Below are positions 26,252 to 35,187 of a stretch of 53,230 nucleotides of DNA, piece after piece. Origin of the DNA: DASPKX01 sp035627835 (GTDB taxonomy: Bacteria > Verrucomicrobiota > Verrucomicrobiia > Limisphaerales > SXQI01); NCBI GenBank assembly GCA_035627835.1, contig DASPKX010000171.1, positions 1-53,230 on the forward strand, written 5' to 3'. Numbering within the stretch: the stretch's first letter is position 1; the number at the start of each line of letters is the position of its first letter. Below the pieces are notes generated by a model, which saw only the letters and a list, made by a program, of their open reading frames with translations, was not told where the DNA came from and ran no database searches. Both the position numbers and the translations under genes were made by a program.

Positions 26252-27913
26252 CTATTTCCCTGATGCGAGAAGGGATTCAGCGTGCTTTTTTGCAGCTGAA
26301 TCGGTGCCTCCGAGCATCCGGGCGATCTCATTCACCCGCTCGGCTGGATCGAGCTTCACCACTGTCGTTGTTGTCCTGCCGCCAGCCACCTCTTTGCTCA
26401 CCCTGAAGTGGTGCGGAGCCTGGGCAGCGACAGGAGCGAGATGCGTAATGCAGAGCACTTGATGCCGACGGCCAATCTCCTGCATTTTGCGACCCACTGC
26501 AGTCGCGGTTTCTCCACCCACATTGGCGTCCACCTCATCGAACACGAGCACTGGGATTTGATCCGTGTCCGCCAGGGCGCTTTTCAAGGCGAGCATCACA
26601 CGAGCCATTTCGCCTGAAGACGCAATCGCTCGCAAAGGGCGGAGGGGCTCACCCGGGTTTGGTGAGAACAGAAATTCAATGTTATCAAAGCCGGTGGCCT
26701 GCGGTTCCGCAGCCTGCTTAAGGCTCACTTCGAACTGGCTCTGTTTAAATCCGAGATCCTCCAGGTGCGCGACAGCGGTGCGGGCCAGTTTGCGCGCGGT
26801 TTTTTGCCGCTCCTTCGACAACTCGCCCCCCTTCGCGCGAAGCTCCTGCTCATTTTTCTCCAACGCAGCGTTGATGCGCTCCAGTTCGGCATCCCGGCTT
26901 TCCAGTTGCTGGAGCTTGCGGGCAGCCTCCTCGCCATGAGCAATCACCTCCGCCAAAGAACTCCCATACTTCCGCTTGAGAGATTGAATGAGCGTTAATC
27001 GCTCTTCCGCGGCCTGAAGCTGGGCAGGGTCCAGGTCCACCTTCTCAGTGTAAGCCTCCAACTCGCGCTGCAGATCATGGAGAAGCTCCAGAGCCTGGCT
27101 GTGGATTTCGGCCAGGTTCGCAGCGGACTTGTCCAGCCGCGCCAACTCCTGCACAGATCGGCCCACTGCGGCAAGTTGTTGAAAAACGCTATTCTCCTCG
27201 CCATCCAGCGTGGAAACCGCTTGCTGCGCTGCCTCAAGCAGACGGGCGGCATTGCTGGCCCGCTGATAAGTCTCTTCGGCTTCCTGCTCTTCGTCAGGAT
27301 GAAGCCTGGCCGCAGTGATTTCATTGCGCTGATGACGCAATAAATCGAGCTGCTGCGCGTAGGTCCGCTCGTCCACAATCAGAGCTGCTTTCTCGGCTTG
27401 CAGCTGCTTTCGGTTATCCAGAGCCTTCGTGAAGCGGCCACGAAGTTCCTCCAGGTTGCCGAAGCGGTCGAGGATCGAGAGCTGTTGGCTAGTTTGTAGA
27501 AGAGACTGATGCTCGTGCGGGCCGTGTAGATCGGCAAGGAGTTCGCCAATTTCCTTCAATACCACCAGAGTCGCAGGCGACCCGTTCACATGCTGCTTGT
27601 TGCTCCCCGCAGCCGTGAACACACGTTTCAGGATAAGCTTCCCATCTTCACAAGGCTCCAACCCGCGCTCCTCGAGCAGAGCAGCGAACTCAGGTTGGGG
27701 AGGAGCGTCGAAGACTGCCTCAACAGAGCAGCTGTCCGAGCCCGAGCGAATCATGGTGCGATCCGCGCGCTCACCAAGCAGCAAGGTAAGCGCTCCGATG
27801 ATGATCGATTTGCCTGCGCCTGTTTCGCCAGTGACGGCGTTATAGCCAGGGGCGAGTTCCACCGTCAGGTCGCTGACGAGGGCGAGATTCCGGATCCGCA
27901 GGGTGTGCAACAT
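26252..27913 (-). CDS. recN: DNA repair protein RecN
   Basis: A 553-residue SMC-like ATPase of normal RecN length that helps double-strand break repair. It starts MLHTLRIRNLALV, has Walker A GETGAGKS at 29-36, a long coiled coil (about 155-370), the conserved SGGE-equivalent ASSGEMARVMLALK, and Walker B VLVFDEVDANVGG near 450. All nucleotide motifs are present. ATG at 27913 is chosen because homologues start there. It lies 7 bp after the NtrC-type regulator gene on the same strand, so it is probably co-transcribed with it, which is unusual because recN is commonly a stand-alone damage-induced gene. No LexA box was searched for reliably. Confidence 0.94.
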   Translation of the reverse strand: MLHTLRIRNLALVSDLTVELAPGYNAVTGETGAGKSIIIGALTLLLGERADRTMIRSGSDSCSVEAVFDAPPQPEFAALLEERGLEPCEDGKLILKRVFTAAGSNKQHVNGSPATLVVLKEIGELLADLHGPHEHQSLLQTSQQLSILDRFGNLEELRGRFTKALDNRKQLQAEKAALIVDERTYAQQLDLLRHQRNEITAARLHPDEEQEAEETYQRASNAARLLEAAQQAVSTLDGEENSVFQQLAAVGRSVQELARLDKSAANLAEIHSQALELLHDLQRELEAYTEKVDLDPAQLQAAEERLTLIQSLKRKYGSSLAEVIAHGEEAARKLQQLESRDAELERINAALEKNEQELRAKGGELSKERQKTARKLARTAVAHLEDLGFKQSQFEVSLKQAAEPQATGFDNIEFLFSPNPGEPLRPLRAIASSGEMARVMLALKSALADTDQIPVLVFDEVDANVGGETATAVGRKMQEIGRRHQVLCITHLAPVAAQAPHHFRVSKEVAGGRTTTTVVKLDPAERVNEIARMLGGTDSAAKKHAESLLASGK

Positions 27914-27920
27914 GCGCGCG

Positions 27921-29426
27921 TTAAGCGGCGTCTTCGGCCTCAGCCAACTTTCGGTAAAGCGTGGCAAGGCTGATGCCTGCCAGTTCCGCCGCGCGCTCTT
28001 TGTCCCCGCCTGCCTGGGAGAGAATGCGGTTCAGGTAAGCGACTTCCTGGTCGCGCAGATAGTTCTTCAAGCTGGCTAGCGGCTTGCCGTCGGCGAGGGC
28101 TGCGGAAGCATCCGGCGTGGAATGCGCGGGAGCTTGAGGAGAGGTCTGGGTTGTGGAGAGCGGGTATAGGGATTCAGAGAGGACAACCAGCTTCGTGGGC
28201 GCACCGCCAGAACGTGTTTCAATGACGGTGTCTGTCGATGTGAAGTTTGCATGGATCTGCACCGCAGGCGGGAGATCCAGCACCTGGATGATCGGATCCT
28301 CGCAGAGAGCGCAGGCCCGCTCGATGGCGTTCTCCAGCTCCCGCACGTTGCCTGGCCAATCATGCGCCATGAGAGCTTCCATCGCCTGGCGAGTAACCTG
28401 GTATGGCTTGCCGCTGCGGTGATGCACCTTGTCTTTGAGAAAGTGCGACACCAGCAATGGAATGTCTTCAGCGCGCTCTTTCAGCGAAGGAAGAGCGATG
28501 GGAATGACATTCAGGCGGTAGTAGAGATCCTCGCGAAAAGCGCCAGATTTGATCCTCTCCTCAAGCGCCTCATTGGTCGCGGCGACCACGCGCACATTCA
28601 CGTAGGCAGGAGTGTTGTCCCCCACCCTGCGAACTTCCTTCTCTTGCAGAAACCTAAGAAGACGGCTTTGCAGAGTGGCGGGCATCGAACCAATCTCATC
28701 AAGGAAGATGGTGCCGCCATCCGCTTCCTGGAAGAGGCCTTTCTTATCCGCAATTGCTCCGGTGAAAGCGCCTTTGCGATGGCCGAACAATTCGGATTCG
28801 AGCAAGTGCTCCGGCAACGCGGCGCAGTTGACCGGAATAAACGGCGCGAACTGGCGGCGGCTGTTGTAGTGAAGCGCGCGAGCCACCAGCTCCTTGCCGG
28901 TGCCGCTTTGGCCGCGGATCAGGATTGTGCTGTCGGTGTCCGCCACCCGCTCAATCATCTTAAACACCTCCTGCATGCGCGGAGCTGTGCCGATGATTTG
29001 GCTGAACTGGTATTTTTTCCGAAGCTGCTTTTTGAGGTAAACGTTTTCGGAAATGGCCTCGTTGTAATTCAACGCGCGCTGGGTGCAGAGCTTGAGTTCG
29101 TCCAGCTTAAAAGGCTTTTCCAGATAATCGAAAGCGCCGGCCTTCATCGCCTCGACGGCGGTCTCAATGGAGCCAAAGCCGGTGATCATCACCACGACGG
29201 CGGGCGGGCTCATCGCGCGCGCTTTTTTCAGGATCTCCAGGCCGTGCGCGCGTGTGCGGTCGAGATAAAGATCGGTGACAACCAACTCCGGCTGGACGCT
29301 CTCGAGCGCTTCAAGAGCAGCGTTGCCATTGGTGTACGGAAAAACTTCATGGCCTTCGCCTCGAAGAAGCTCGGCGACCATTTGCACCATGGTCATCTCG
29401 TCGTCCACGAGCATCACTTTAGCCAT
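27921..29426 (-). CDS. Sigma-54-dependent response regulator (NtrC family)
   Basis: A 501-residue regulator with the classic three parts. The receiver domain (1-120) has phospho-acceptor Asp52 (VVTDLYLD) and Lys104 (LEKPF). The AAA+ domain has Walker A GQSGTGKE at 172-179, the sigma-54-contacting loop GAFTGA at 219-224 and Walker B TIFLDE ending near 244. The C-terminal Fis-type HTH (about 455-501) has KERAAELAGISLATLYRKL. It remodels sigma-54 RNA polymerase when phosphorylated. The cognate histidine kinase is not adjacent. ATG at 29426 gives a standard receiver N-terminus. It is followed directly by recN. Confidence 0.93.
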   Translation of the reverse strand: MAKVMLVDDEMTMVQMVAELLRGEGHEVFPYTNGNAALEALESVQPELVVTDLYLDRTRAHGLEILKKARAMSPPAVVVMITGFGSIETAVEAMKAGAFDYLEKPFKLDELKLCTQRALNYNEAISENVYLKKQLRKKYQFSQIIGTAPRMQEVFKMIERVADTDSTILIRGQSGTGKELVARALHYNSRRQFAPFIPVNCAALPEHLLESELFGHRKGAFTGAIADKKGLFQEADGGTIFLDEIGSMPATLQSRLLRFLQEKEVRRVGDNTPAYVNVRVVAATNEALEERIKSGAFREDLYYRLNVIPIALPSLKERAEDIPLLVSHFLKDKVHHRSGKPYQVTRQAMEALMAHDWPGNVRELENAIERACALCEDPIIQVLDLPPAVQIHANFTSTDTVIETRSGGAPTKLVVLSESLYPLSTTQTSPQAPAHSTPDASAALADGKPLASLKNYLRDQEVAYLNRILSQAGGDKERAAELAGISLATLYRKLAEAEDAA

Positions 29427-29494
29427 GGCGGGAAGGTACCGAAGGAATAGGTGGCCGGGCAAGGCGATTCACGCCCTGCCCGGTGCAGAGTTGC

Positions 29495-32400
29495 TTAGTT
29501 CCGCCCGGGCTGGGGCGAGCCAGCGAGCTTGCGGAATTGATTATCGAAGCCGAGAACGTACACCGCATCTTCGCCTCCTCTGCCCCCCCAGTGAACGTAG
29601 AGCAAACGGATGTTTGCCCCGCGCAGGGCTGCAAGCGTTGCGGGCGAAACGCCCGGGTCCAGTTGGGGCTCGAAAATGAAGTCTTCGGTGAAGTTATGGT
29701 GGCCTGGCCGGTAGCTTTGAGAGTAATAGCCCGTTAATTCGATTGGCTCCGCTGAAAGGCCGGTGATCGTGGTTTTGACGAATTCCACTAGCGGCGCTGT
29801 GTAGCCCACCGTTACGCCCCCGGGATGCGGCGGCCAATAGAAACTGGTGTCCACCTGCACACGCTGGGCGCCATTCAAAGCCGCTATGCTTCTTTGCTGA
29901 AACAGGTCTTTGTCGGTGCGCTGCAACTTCGTGGAAAGACGCACGATGTCCTGCTCCGTTGAGCTGGGCAGCCCCTGCCAGTCCATGGACGGAAGCGGCT
30001 TCGCATGCACCGCCTTCAGCTCGAGATAGGCGTCCTCGATCGTCTTTACGGGAAACTGATCACCCCGCACGAACGGATCGAAGAACCGGATGCCCAGGGT
30101 CATTGTTCGCGCCCCATCCGGCCCAGTGACAGTCCAGGAGTCAGTTGTCTCCACCGCGTTTGGCTCCGGGGCAAAGGTTGCGTTCGGCCAGGTGGATGGA
30201 CGACCCGTGAGGACATTTGTTTCCAACAGGTTTTGCACCGCGTAGCGGGACTCGCCAAGGAAACTCGCTGTCATGTTTGTGCTCAGTCGAACAAAGTCCG
30301 TGCTCAGGCGGAGTTCGGACTTGAGTCGATGGATGCCGAAGACGTCTCCCGCCTCGCCCTGGAAGACCACGAAATCGGCAGGCGGATTGAGCAGATAAGA
30401 TGGGGAGCGTTCCTGGCCGATCACGGGGACTTCACGCACCTGTTTGACCGCGAGCCAGGTCGAGCCATCCGCCTGCCGGATCTTCTTATACTCAAAGTCC
30501 AGGGTGAAGCTCTGTTTGCCTGTGATCCGCCGATGTTCGGTGGCCGCTTTTTTGAACATTTCCTGGAAGGCTTTGTACTCGTCTTGATATCCGAGGACAT
30601 GCCCGCCGAGTGGAACAAGCGTGGATGTCTGAGTGGTCTCGAGTGTGCCCCATCGGCTCAATTCCACGACCTCGGGACGGGCGTCACCTTCAGGATTGGT
30701 TATCGAGACAGCGCCTTTCTGCGTCACCATCTTTGTGTCCAACCCGAAGCCGTCGAATCCTTGAGAAGCGGTCGCCGTCGCAACGCCGTTCGCGAGTTCG
30801 AATTCATCGGGAACCGAATAGTGAACAACGACAGCCATGCCCACTTCGCTCTCCTTCACTCCGCGGCGCAGGCGTTCCAGAAACGCGTTGTCGTTGTAGA
30901 AGCTGGCGTAAACCTTGCGAATGGCGCGGAAGACCCCGCGTTCACGAGCTTCTGCTGGATCGCACAAGCTCGGCCCTACTGTGTCCATGTCCTGATCGTC
31001 CGCAAGGCATCCGCTGTAGCTGTCGTAGAGGCCTGCGCCAATGAACGTCTCCGTGTCCTCGACATTGGTTGAGCTGCGGAAACGGATCTTGCGGCGCGGG
31101 TCGAAGCTCATCAGCGAAAGCTCAATCGCATCCTGCTGCGTTTCGGTGAACGCGGTTTCGTCCTCGATCAAATCTCGAATGGTTTCAAGCGCTGTGCTCA
31201 ATTCCCCCATGTTCGGCGGGTAATTTGTAAAAGGAGCGAGCAAGCCCGCAATGCGCTGCTGCAAGGTCACGCCCCCGGGCATAGCCTGGCTCATGAACTC
31301 GTCCCAAAGCCGAAACGTGATCGCAAAGGCTGGCGGGGAATTGGTCGGCAGCGATCGCCGCAGAGTGCCAAAATTGGCGGCTTTCCCGCCAACGATCTTC
31401 GCGTCCGCCGGAATCAAAGCGTCCACGCTGATCACGTAATTTGAGTGCGCCACTTTGGGCGTATACTCAAGGAGTGGTGGGGCCTTCAGGTTGAGCAATG
31501 TGGTTCTGACGTCATCTGGATATGCCGACAGATCCAGAACCTTGTAAGGGTTCCCGAAACTCCTCAAGGCGGAGCCAATCGCAATTTGGCGACCAACGAG
31601 GTTAGTGATTTGCCGGTCAGCGCTGTCAGCAAGATAGATAAACGGGATTCCTTGCGACTGCGCCAGGAGAGCTACATGAGAATTCGGAGTGGAAGGCGAA
31701 AGGCTAATAATGCCACTGACGAACGGCACTTCAGCGGGAACGCCGTCGGTCACGAGAATGTCTGTAGGTTTGAGACGCCCATCCTTATAGGCGGCTTCGA
31801 TCTCGGATCCCGCAATAAAAACGAGCCGGCCGACACCCCACCCCTGGGAGTAAGCCACATTGCCTTGTATCCAACGATCAATGCTGCTGACTTCGAGGTT
31901 GTTCGTGCGGAAGAATTCGCGCGCGAGCAGCGCGGCATCCTGCTGCTCATACGTCGGGAAATAGAAGCGTTTCAACGGCTGCGGTGCCGCAATGGCGGCT
32001 TCCACCATGTCGGCAACCTGGAGAACGGTCTCTGGCGCGTATGCCTCCATCCCGGCGAGTTGAATTGCGAATTCTGCCGGACCAAGCCGTGGAGGAAGCA
32101 GCGCCGCTCCGAGAATCGCCTTCTGGTTCAGCGGGTGGAGCGTCACCGCATCGAATTCCGCAGCTGATAATTTCGCGAAATTGGTCAGACGCGTTTTGGC
32201 AAAGTCGTAATGAAAGTTGTAAACGTTGCCGTTTTGGAAATAAACGCGCGTCGGCTCGTTCGTCTGGATCGTGAATTTGACCCAGCGTGGAGAAGTCCCG
32301 CTGAAGGACTGGCTCGTTTCACGGGCGAACAGGTCATCGGCGAAAGTTAACTGGTTCTTCCAATCGTCGTTTGGCCCCCTCTCGCGGGCAGCCACACGGA

Positions 32401-32737
32401 AAAACCGCCGGGAGGCGTCAGGCTGCGGATCAACGAAGCGGAGGAACTCGACCACCGGCAAACTCCAGGGGTCCGGCCCATGAAGATTGGCGATGTTAGT
32501 CCAGCCGCTCGGCAGACGCCCTGCCTGCACTTCGTAAACAACATTGGTTGGACTCTGGATTTGAAAGCTCACCCAGCCATTGGTGTGAACGGCAGTGTTG
32601 GTGAGCACGACTGTGAGTGGCTGTTCAGGCGGATCGGTTGGCTCGCCCTTTTGCGCCTGCAGACTCGAAGCCAAACCACCCACAAGGATACAGAGGAATA
32701 AAATGCGCCGAAATAAGCGCCCGACGAAAACCATCAT
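29495..32737 (-). CDS. Secreted PEP/pyruvate-binding (PPDK-like ATP-grasp) protein
   Basis: A 1080-residue protein with a signal peptide (RRILFLCILVGGLASSLQAQ). An N-terminal Ig-like region (about 40-120) is followed by a swivelling phosphohistidine-type domain with STPNSHVALLAQSQGIPF (His354), as in PEP-utilising enzymes. Then comes the PPDK_N ATP-grasp domain with GGKAANFG (450-456) and RSSTNVED (554-561), followed by GAGLYDSYSG. Key motifs of phosphotransfer through ATP-grasp and His are therefore present, but the order is reversed relative to PPDK and PEP synthase, and no PEP-binding TIM barrel is recognised. The C-terminal third is unassigned beta-rich sequence. A secreted home is odd for an ATP-dependent enzyme. 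Substrate unknown. Confidence 0.75.
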   Translation of the reverse strand: MMVFVGRLFRRILFLCILVGGLASSLQAQKGEPTDPPEQPLTVVLTNTAVHTNGWVSFQIQSPTNVVYEVQAGRLPSGWTNIANLHGPDPWSLPVVEFLRFVDPQPDASRRFFRVAARERGPNDDWKNQLTFADDLFARETSQSFSGTSPRWVKFTIQTNEPTRVYFQNGNVYNFHYDFAKTRLTNFAKLSAAEFDAVTLHPLNQKAILGAALLPPRLGPAEFAIQLAGMEAYAPETVLQVADMVEAAIAAPQPLKRFYFPTYEQQDAALLAREFFRTNNLEVSSIDRWIQGNVAYSQGWGVGRLVFIAGSEIEAAYKDGRLKPTDILVTDGVPAEVPFVSGIISLSPSTPNSHVALLAQSQGIPFIYLADSADRQITNLVGRQIAIGSALRSFGNPYKVLDLSAYPDDVRTTLLNLKAPPLLEYTPKVAHSNYVISVDALIPADAKIVGGKAANFGTLRRSLPTNSPPAFAITFRLWDEFMSQAMPGGVTLQQRIAGLLAPFTNYPPNMGELSTALETIRDLIEDETAFTETQQDAIELSLMSFDPRRKIRFRSSTNVEDTETFIGAGLYDSYSGCLADDQDMDTVGPSLCDPAEARERGVFRAIRKVYASFYNDNAFLERLRRGVKESEVGMAVVVHYSVPDEFELANGVATATASQGFDGFGLDTKMVTQKGAVSITNPEGDARPEVVELSRWGTLETTQTSTLVPLGGHVLGYQDEYKAFQEMFKKAATEHRRITGKQSFTLDFEYKKIRQADGSTWLAVKQVREVPVIGQERSPSYLLNPPADFVVFQGEAGDVFGIHRLKSELRLSTDFVRLSTNMTASFLGESRYAVQNLLETNVLTGRPSTWPNATFAPEPNAVETTDSWTVTGPDGARTMTLGIRFFDPFVRGDQFPVKTIEDAYLELKAVHAKPLPSMDWQGLPSSTEQDIVRLSTKLQRTDKDLFQQRSIAALNGAQRVQVDTSFYWPPHPGGVTVGYTAPLVEFVKTTITGLSAEPIELTGYYSQSYRPGHHNFTEDFIFEPQLDPGVSPATLAALRGANIRLLYVHWGGRGGEDAVYVLGFDNQFRKLAGSPQPGRN

Positions 32738-32866
32738 GCGGCTTTAGGTTTGCCGGATTTATCAATTCCGGCAAGGGGGATGCGCAAAACCCCACCCCAA
32801 AGCTCCGGTTGCTTTGCTCCGCAGAAAGGGAAACGTGAGGTGAAAGGGAAACGAGGGACGATTTTT

Positions 32867-33340
32867 ATGTTAACACACACGATGGAAGCCGCAGATCCGG
32901 TGAGGGCTAACACAGATCCGGCAATCCTGGCCAAAATTGATCGCACAATCGAGCAGCAGGTTCGCTATTACTCGGCCCAACCTCGCGAGGTGATCTCCGC
33001 GCGCATTGCCGAACTCGACCGCGAGTGGGATATCGAGCGCGTGTTGGAAACAAACGCAGCGACGCTAGGCCTGGCGGGGCTGGCTTTAGGCGTGACTGTC
33101 AGCAGGAAATATCTGGCCCTGACGGGCCTGGTGCTTGGCTTCCTGCTAACCCATGCCATCCAGGCATGGTGCCCTCCCATGCCGGTGTTAAGGAAGTTAG
33201 GTGTGCGCACACGGGCTGAGATCGATCGGGAGAAATTTGCGTTGAAGATACTTCGCGGCGATTTCCAGGAGATATCATCGGACGCGAGCGACCTCGTGAA
33301 AGACACGCCAGGACAGGCTCTGAAAGCAGTGAAGCTCTAG
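32867..33340 (+). CDS. YgaP-like (DUF2892) membrane protein
   Basis: A 157-residue protein with a soluble N-terminal part (ARIAELDREWDIERVLETNAA) and a pair of membrane helices (LGLAGLALGVTV, YLALTGLVLGFLL) leading into WCPPMPVLRKLGVRT. The WCPPMPVLRKLG segment is typical of DUF2892/YgaP-type transmembrane domains. No rhodanese domain is attached. ATG at 32867 follows a GAGGGA ribosome site. It diverges from the PPDK-like gene. Its 3' end overlaps the converging HEAT-like gene by 66 bp (33275-33340). Confidence 0.72.
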   Translation: MLTHTMEAADPVRANTDPAILAKIDRTIEQQVRYYSAQPREVISARIAELDREWDIERVLETNAATLGLAGLALGVTVSRKYLALTGLVLGFLLTHAIQAWCPPMPVLRKLGVRTRAEIDREKFALKILRGDFQEISSDASDLVKDTPGQALKAVKL

Positions 33341-34105
33341 CAGGACTGCTTTAGAGGCGAGGTTATCGGCCTTCCATAGAGGTTGAATTTCGATGCTTGT
33401 ATCCAACGGGGGTAGATTCGTTGGAAGTGGCGCATTTTGCCTTACGATCTCCTGGATAGCCGAAAGGCTTGCTCTAAGCTGTTGCTCCGCTAAACGCTGC
33501 TCGGCAACATGGAAAGCCGAGGATGCTGCTCCGCCCACCTCTGGATCGTTTCGGAGCGCATTGAGGGAGGCTCGGACCGCCTCGTCAGTGTAACCGTATA
33601 GTGCCAGGTAACCGATGGCTTTATTGCGGGCGTCTATCCATTCGCTTCTGGAGTTGGCGAGCTTTAACATGACAGGAACAGCTGCTCTGCCCTCTTCGCC
33701 AAGGAGGGCGATCGCATCGATAGCACGTGTCTTTAATTCGGCTTTTGTTAACGATGAGCCGTGCAGCTTCCGAGCAAAGGGGACGTGCCACAAAAATCTC
33801 AACTCCCACATGCTGCCGCTTGTCTGAAGAACCTTTATCAGTCCAGGAATGCTATTGGTTCCCAACTGTTTTATCGCGCGGCGCGCTTCATCGTTCTCGC
33901 CGGATAAAGTCCACCCCGGGCTGGCAAGCCACTGAGCAGCAGTTCGCCCCTCGAAAGTTGCATCCACCCGAGCCCTTTCGTTAGTCTGAATATCAGCCAA
34001 GTGCCCGCGCAAGAAAAAGGCCCCCAGAGCGACAAAACCAAGCAGCCACCACCTGTTGCATTTGTTAGTTGAGGGCCCCTCCATAGGTTTCGGCAGGCGC
34101 TTCAC
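33275..34105 (-). CDS. Membrane-anchored HEAT-repeat-like protein
   Basis: A 276-residue protein with one N-terminal membrane helix (WWLLGFVALGAFFL) and helical repeats of HEAT/armadillo character (AIKQLGTNSIPGLIKVL, AIDAIALLGEEGRAAVPVMLKL, AIGYLALYGYTDEAVRASL). It probably acts as a binding scaffold; no enzymatic motif is visible. The GTG start at 34105 overlaps the stop of the anti-sigma-like gene (GTGA), so its translation is probably coupled; Met8 at 34084 is an alternative. It is the third gene after an ECF sigma factor. The 3' end overlaps the opposing DUF2892 gene. Confidence 0.65.
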   Translation of the reverse strand: MKRLPKPMEGPSTNKCNRWWLLGFVALGAFFLRGHLADIQTNERARVDATFEGRTAAQWLASPGWTLSGENDEARRAIKQLGTNSIPGLIKVLQTSGSMWELRFLWHVPFARKLHGSSLTKAELKTRAIDAIALLGEEGRAAVPVMLKLANSRSEWIDARNKAIGYLALYGYTDEAVRASLNALRNDPEVGGAASSAFHVAEQRLAEQQLRASLSAIQEIVRQNAPLPTNLPPLDTSIEIQPLWKADNLASKAVLLELHCFQSLSWRVFHEVARVR

Positions 34106-35175
34106 GGCCGGTCTGCGGAGGTTGTATCGCTAACTGCCTCTAGCCGAGATAAGGGGCGGCCTGGGACTTGGATCGTGCCCGTAATTCGTTGGCGGGCTCC
34201 GCTTGCTTCCCTGGGAGCCACGCCAAAGCTTCGCGTTGTGGTGGAAGGTTCCACCGTTGCGTTCACGACGATCTTTTGACGCAAGGTCAGGTTCGTTCCC
34301 TCCACTCGGAAGCTAATGTTTGTGGCGCTCGCATTCGGTGTGAGTTGCCGCGCGGCGCCCGGTGACGCTTCGAGAACACCGCTGTACGTGGAACCATCCC
34401 AATCTTTAAGGGTTACCCGATTGGCAGCGACTGTGAGCGTGAATTGTTCCAACACCGGCCCAGCCCCTGTTGTTCGGCGGTAAAAGTCCTCGCTCGCTGG
34501 AGGCTTGGAGCTATAGAACCGCATTGCGCTCGCCGCACTGTCCGTCGCTGGCTTGGGCGCGCTTTGCACTTCTGTTCGCGTGGCGGGCGCCGGTTGCTGA
34601 GAGGAAATTGAAGGCGCTGTTGCCACTTTTTTCTCCGGCGGGGCCGCCTTGGTGAGGGCTTCGGATTTTGGTCGCCGCTCCTCTGAAGCGACAGAATCCT
34701 GCCGGAATCTGTCAGTTGCGTTGCCAGATGGTTGCTGGCCAGCGCTTTCGAAGTTGGGCGCCTGCAAAGCTCTATCGCGCGAAAGCTCAAGGCGCGCGGG
34801 TTGCTGGCGTGAACTCTCCGGTTGCTCCCGCAGTTGGCGCTGATCAGGCGCGCTCGCATCGCGCAGGACGGCCTCGGGCGGGGTGAATGTCTCCCCCAAC
34901 GCCGCGTCCGGCACAGGAGGTGTGCTTTGGCGAACGAGCACCCCGGCAACCAACAGCCCGAAAGCAGCCATGGAGGTCGCCCACGCCAATCGCGGCGAAA
35001 GCCTCTCCCACCAGTCCGCGGCCCTGCTCGGAGTATCTCTATGCAGCGTGCGCACTTCCTGAAGTAGCCGGTTGCGCGTGACGTCACTCAGCGCGAATTC
35101 GTCGCCCAGGGCTGCGCGCCGTTGCGCTGCCGCAGCCTTCAACCGTTCTTCAATATTGTTGGGGTTCGGATTCAA
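34102..35175 (-). CDS. Putative anti-sigma factor / single-pass membrane protein
   Basis: A 357-residue protein with a short cytosolic N-terminal part (1-60), one membrane helix (about 64-81, WATSMAAFGLLVAGVLV) and a long Gln/Ala/Pro/Ser-rich periplasmic stalk. A beta-rich C-terminal domain (about 235-340) contains YRRTTGAGPVLEQFTLTVAANRV. The gene lies 12 bp downstream of an ECF sigma gene, and this topology is the usual one for membrane anti-sigma factors. No zinc HxxxCxxC motif is present, so the role is inferred from position and topology. Confidence 0.6.
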   Translation of the reverse strand: MNPNPNNIEERLKAAAAQRRAALGDEFALSDVTRNRLLQEVRTLHRDTPSRAADWWERLSPRLAWATSMAAFGLLVAGVLVRQSTPPVPDAALGETFTPPEAVLRDASAPDQRQLREQPESSRQQPARLELSRDRALQAPNFESAGQQPSGNATDRFRQDSVASEERRPKSEALTKAAPPEKKVATAPSISSQQPAPATRTEVQSAPKPATDSAASAMRFYSSKPPASEDFYRRTTGAGPVLEQFTLTVAANRVTLKDWDGSTYSGVLEASPGAARQLTPNASATNISFRVEGTNLTLRQKIVVNATVEPSTTTRSFGVAPREASGARQRITGTIQVPGRPLSRLEAVSDTTSADRP

Positions 35176-35187
35176 GTCGCTGCTGGG

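Noticed and set aside
28251..29450. A 399-codon plus-strand frame opposite the NtrC-type regulator
   Set aside because: It covers almost exactly the regulator gene on the other strand; it shows no domain and no ribosome site.
30005..31072. A 355-codon plus-strand frame opposite the secreted PPDK-like gene
   Set aside because: Antisense shadow: the minus strand carries clear PPDK motifs in the same place.
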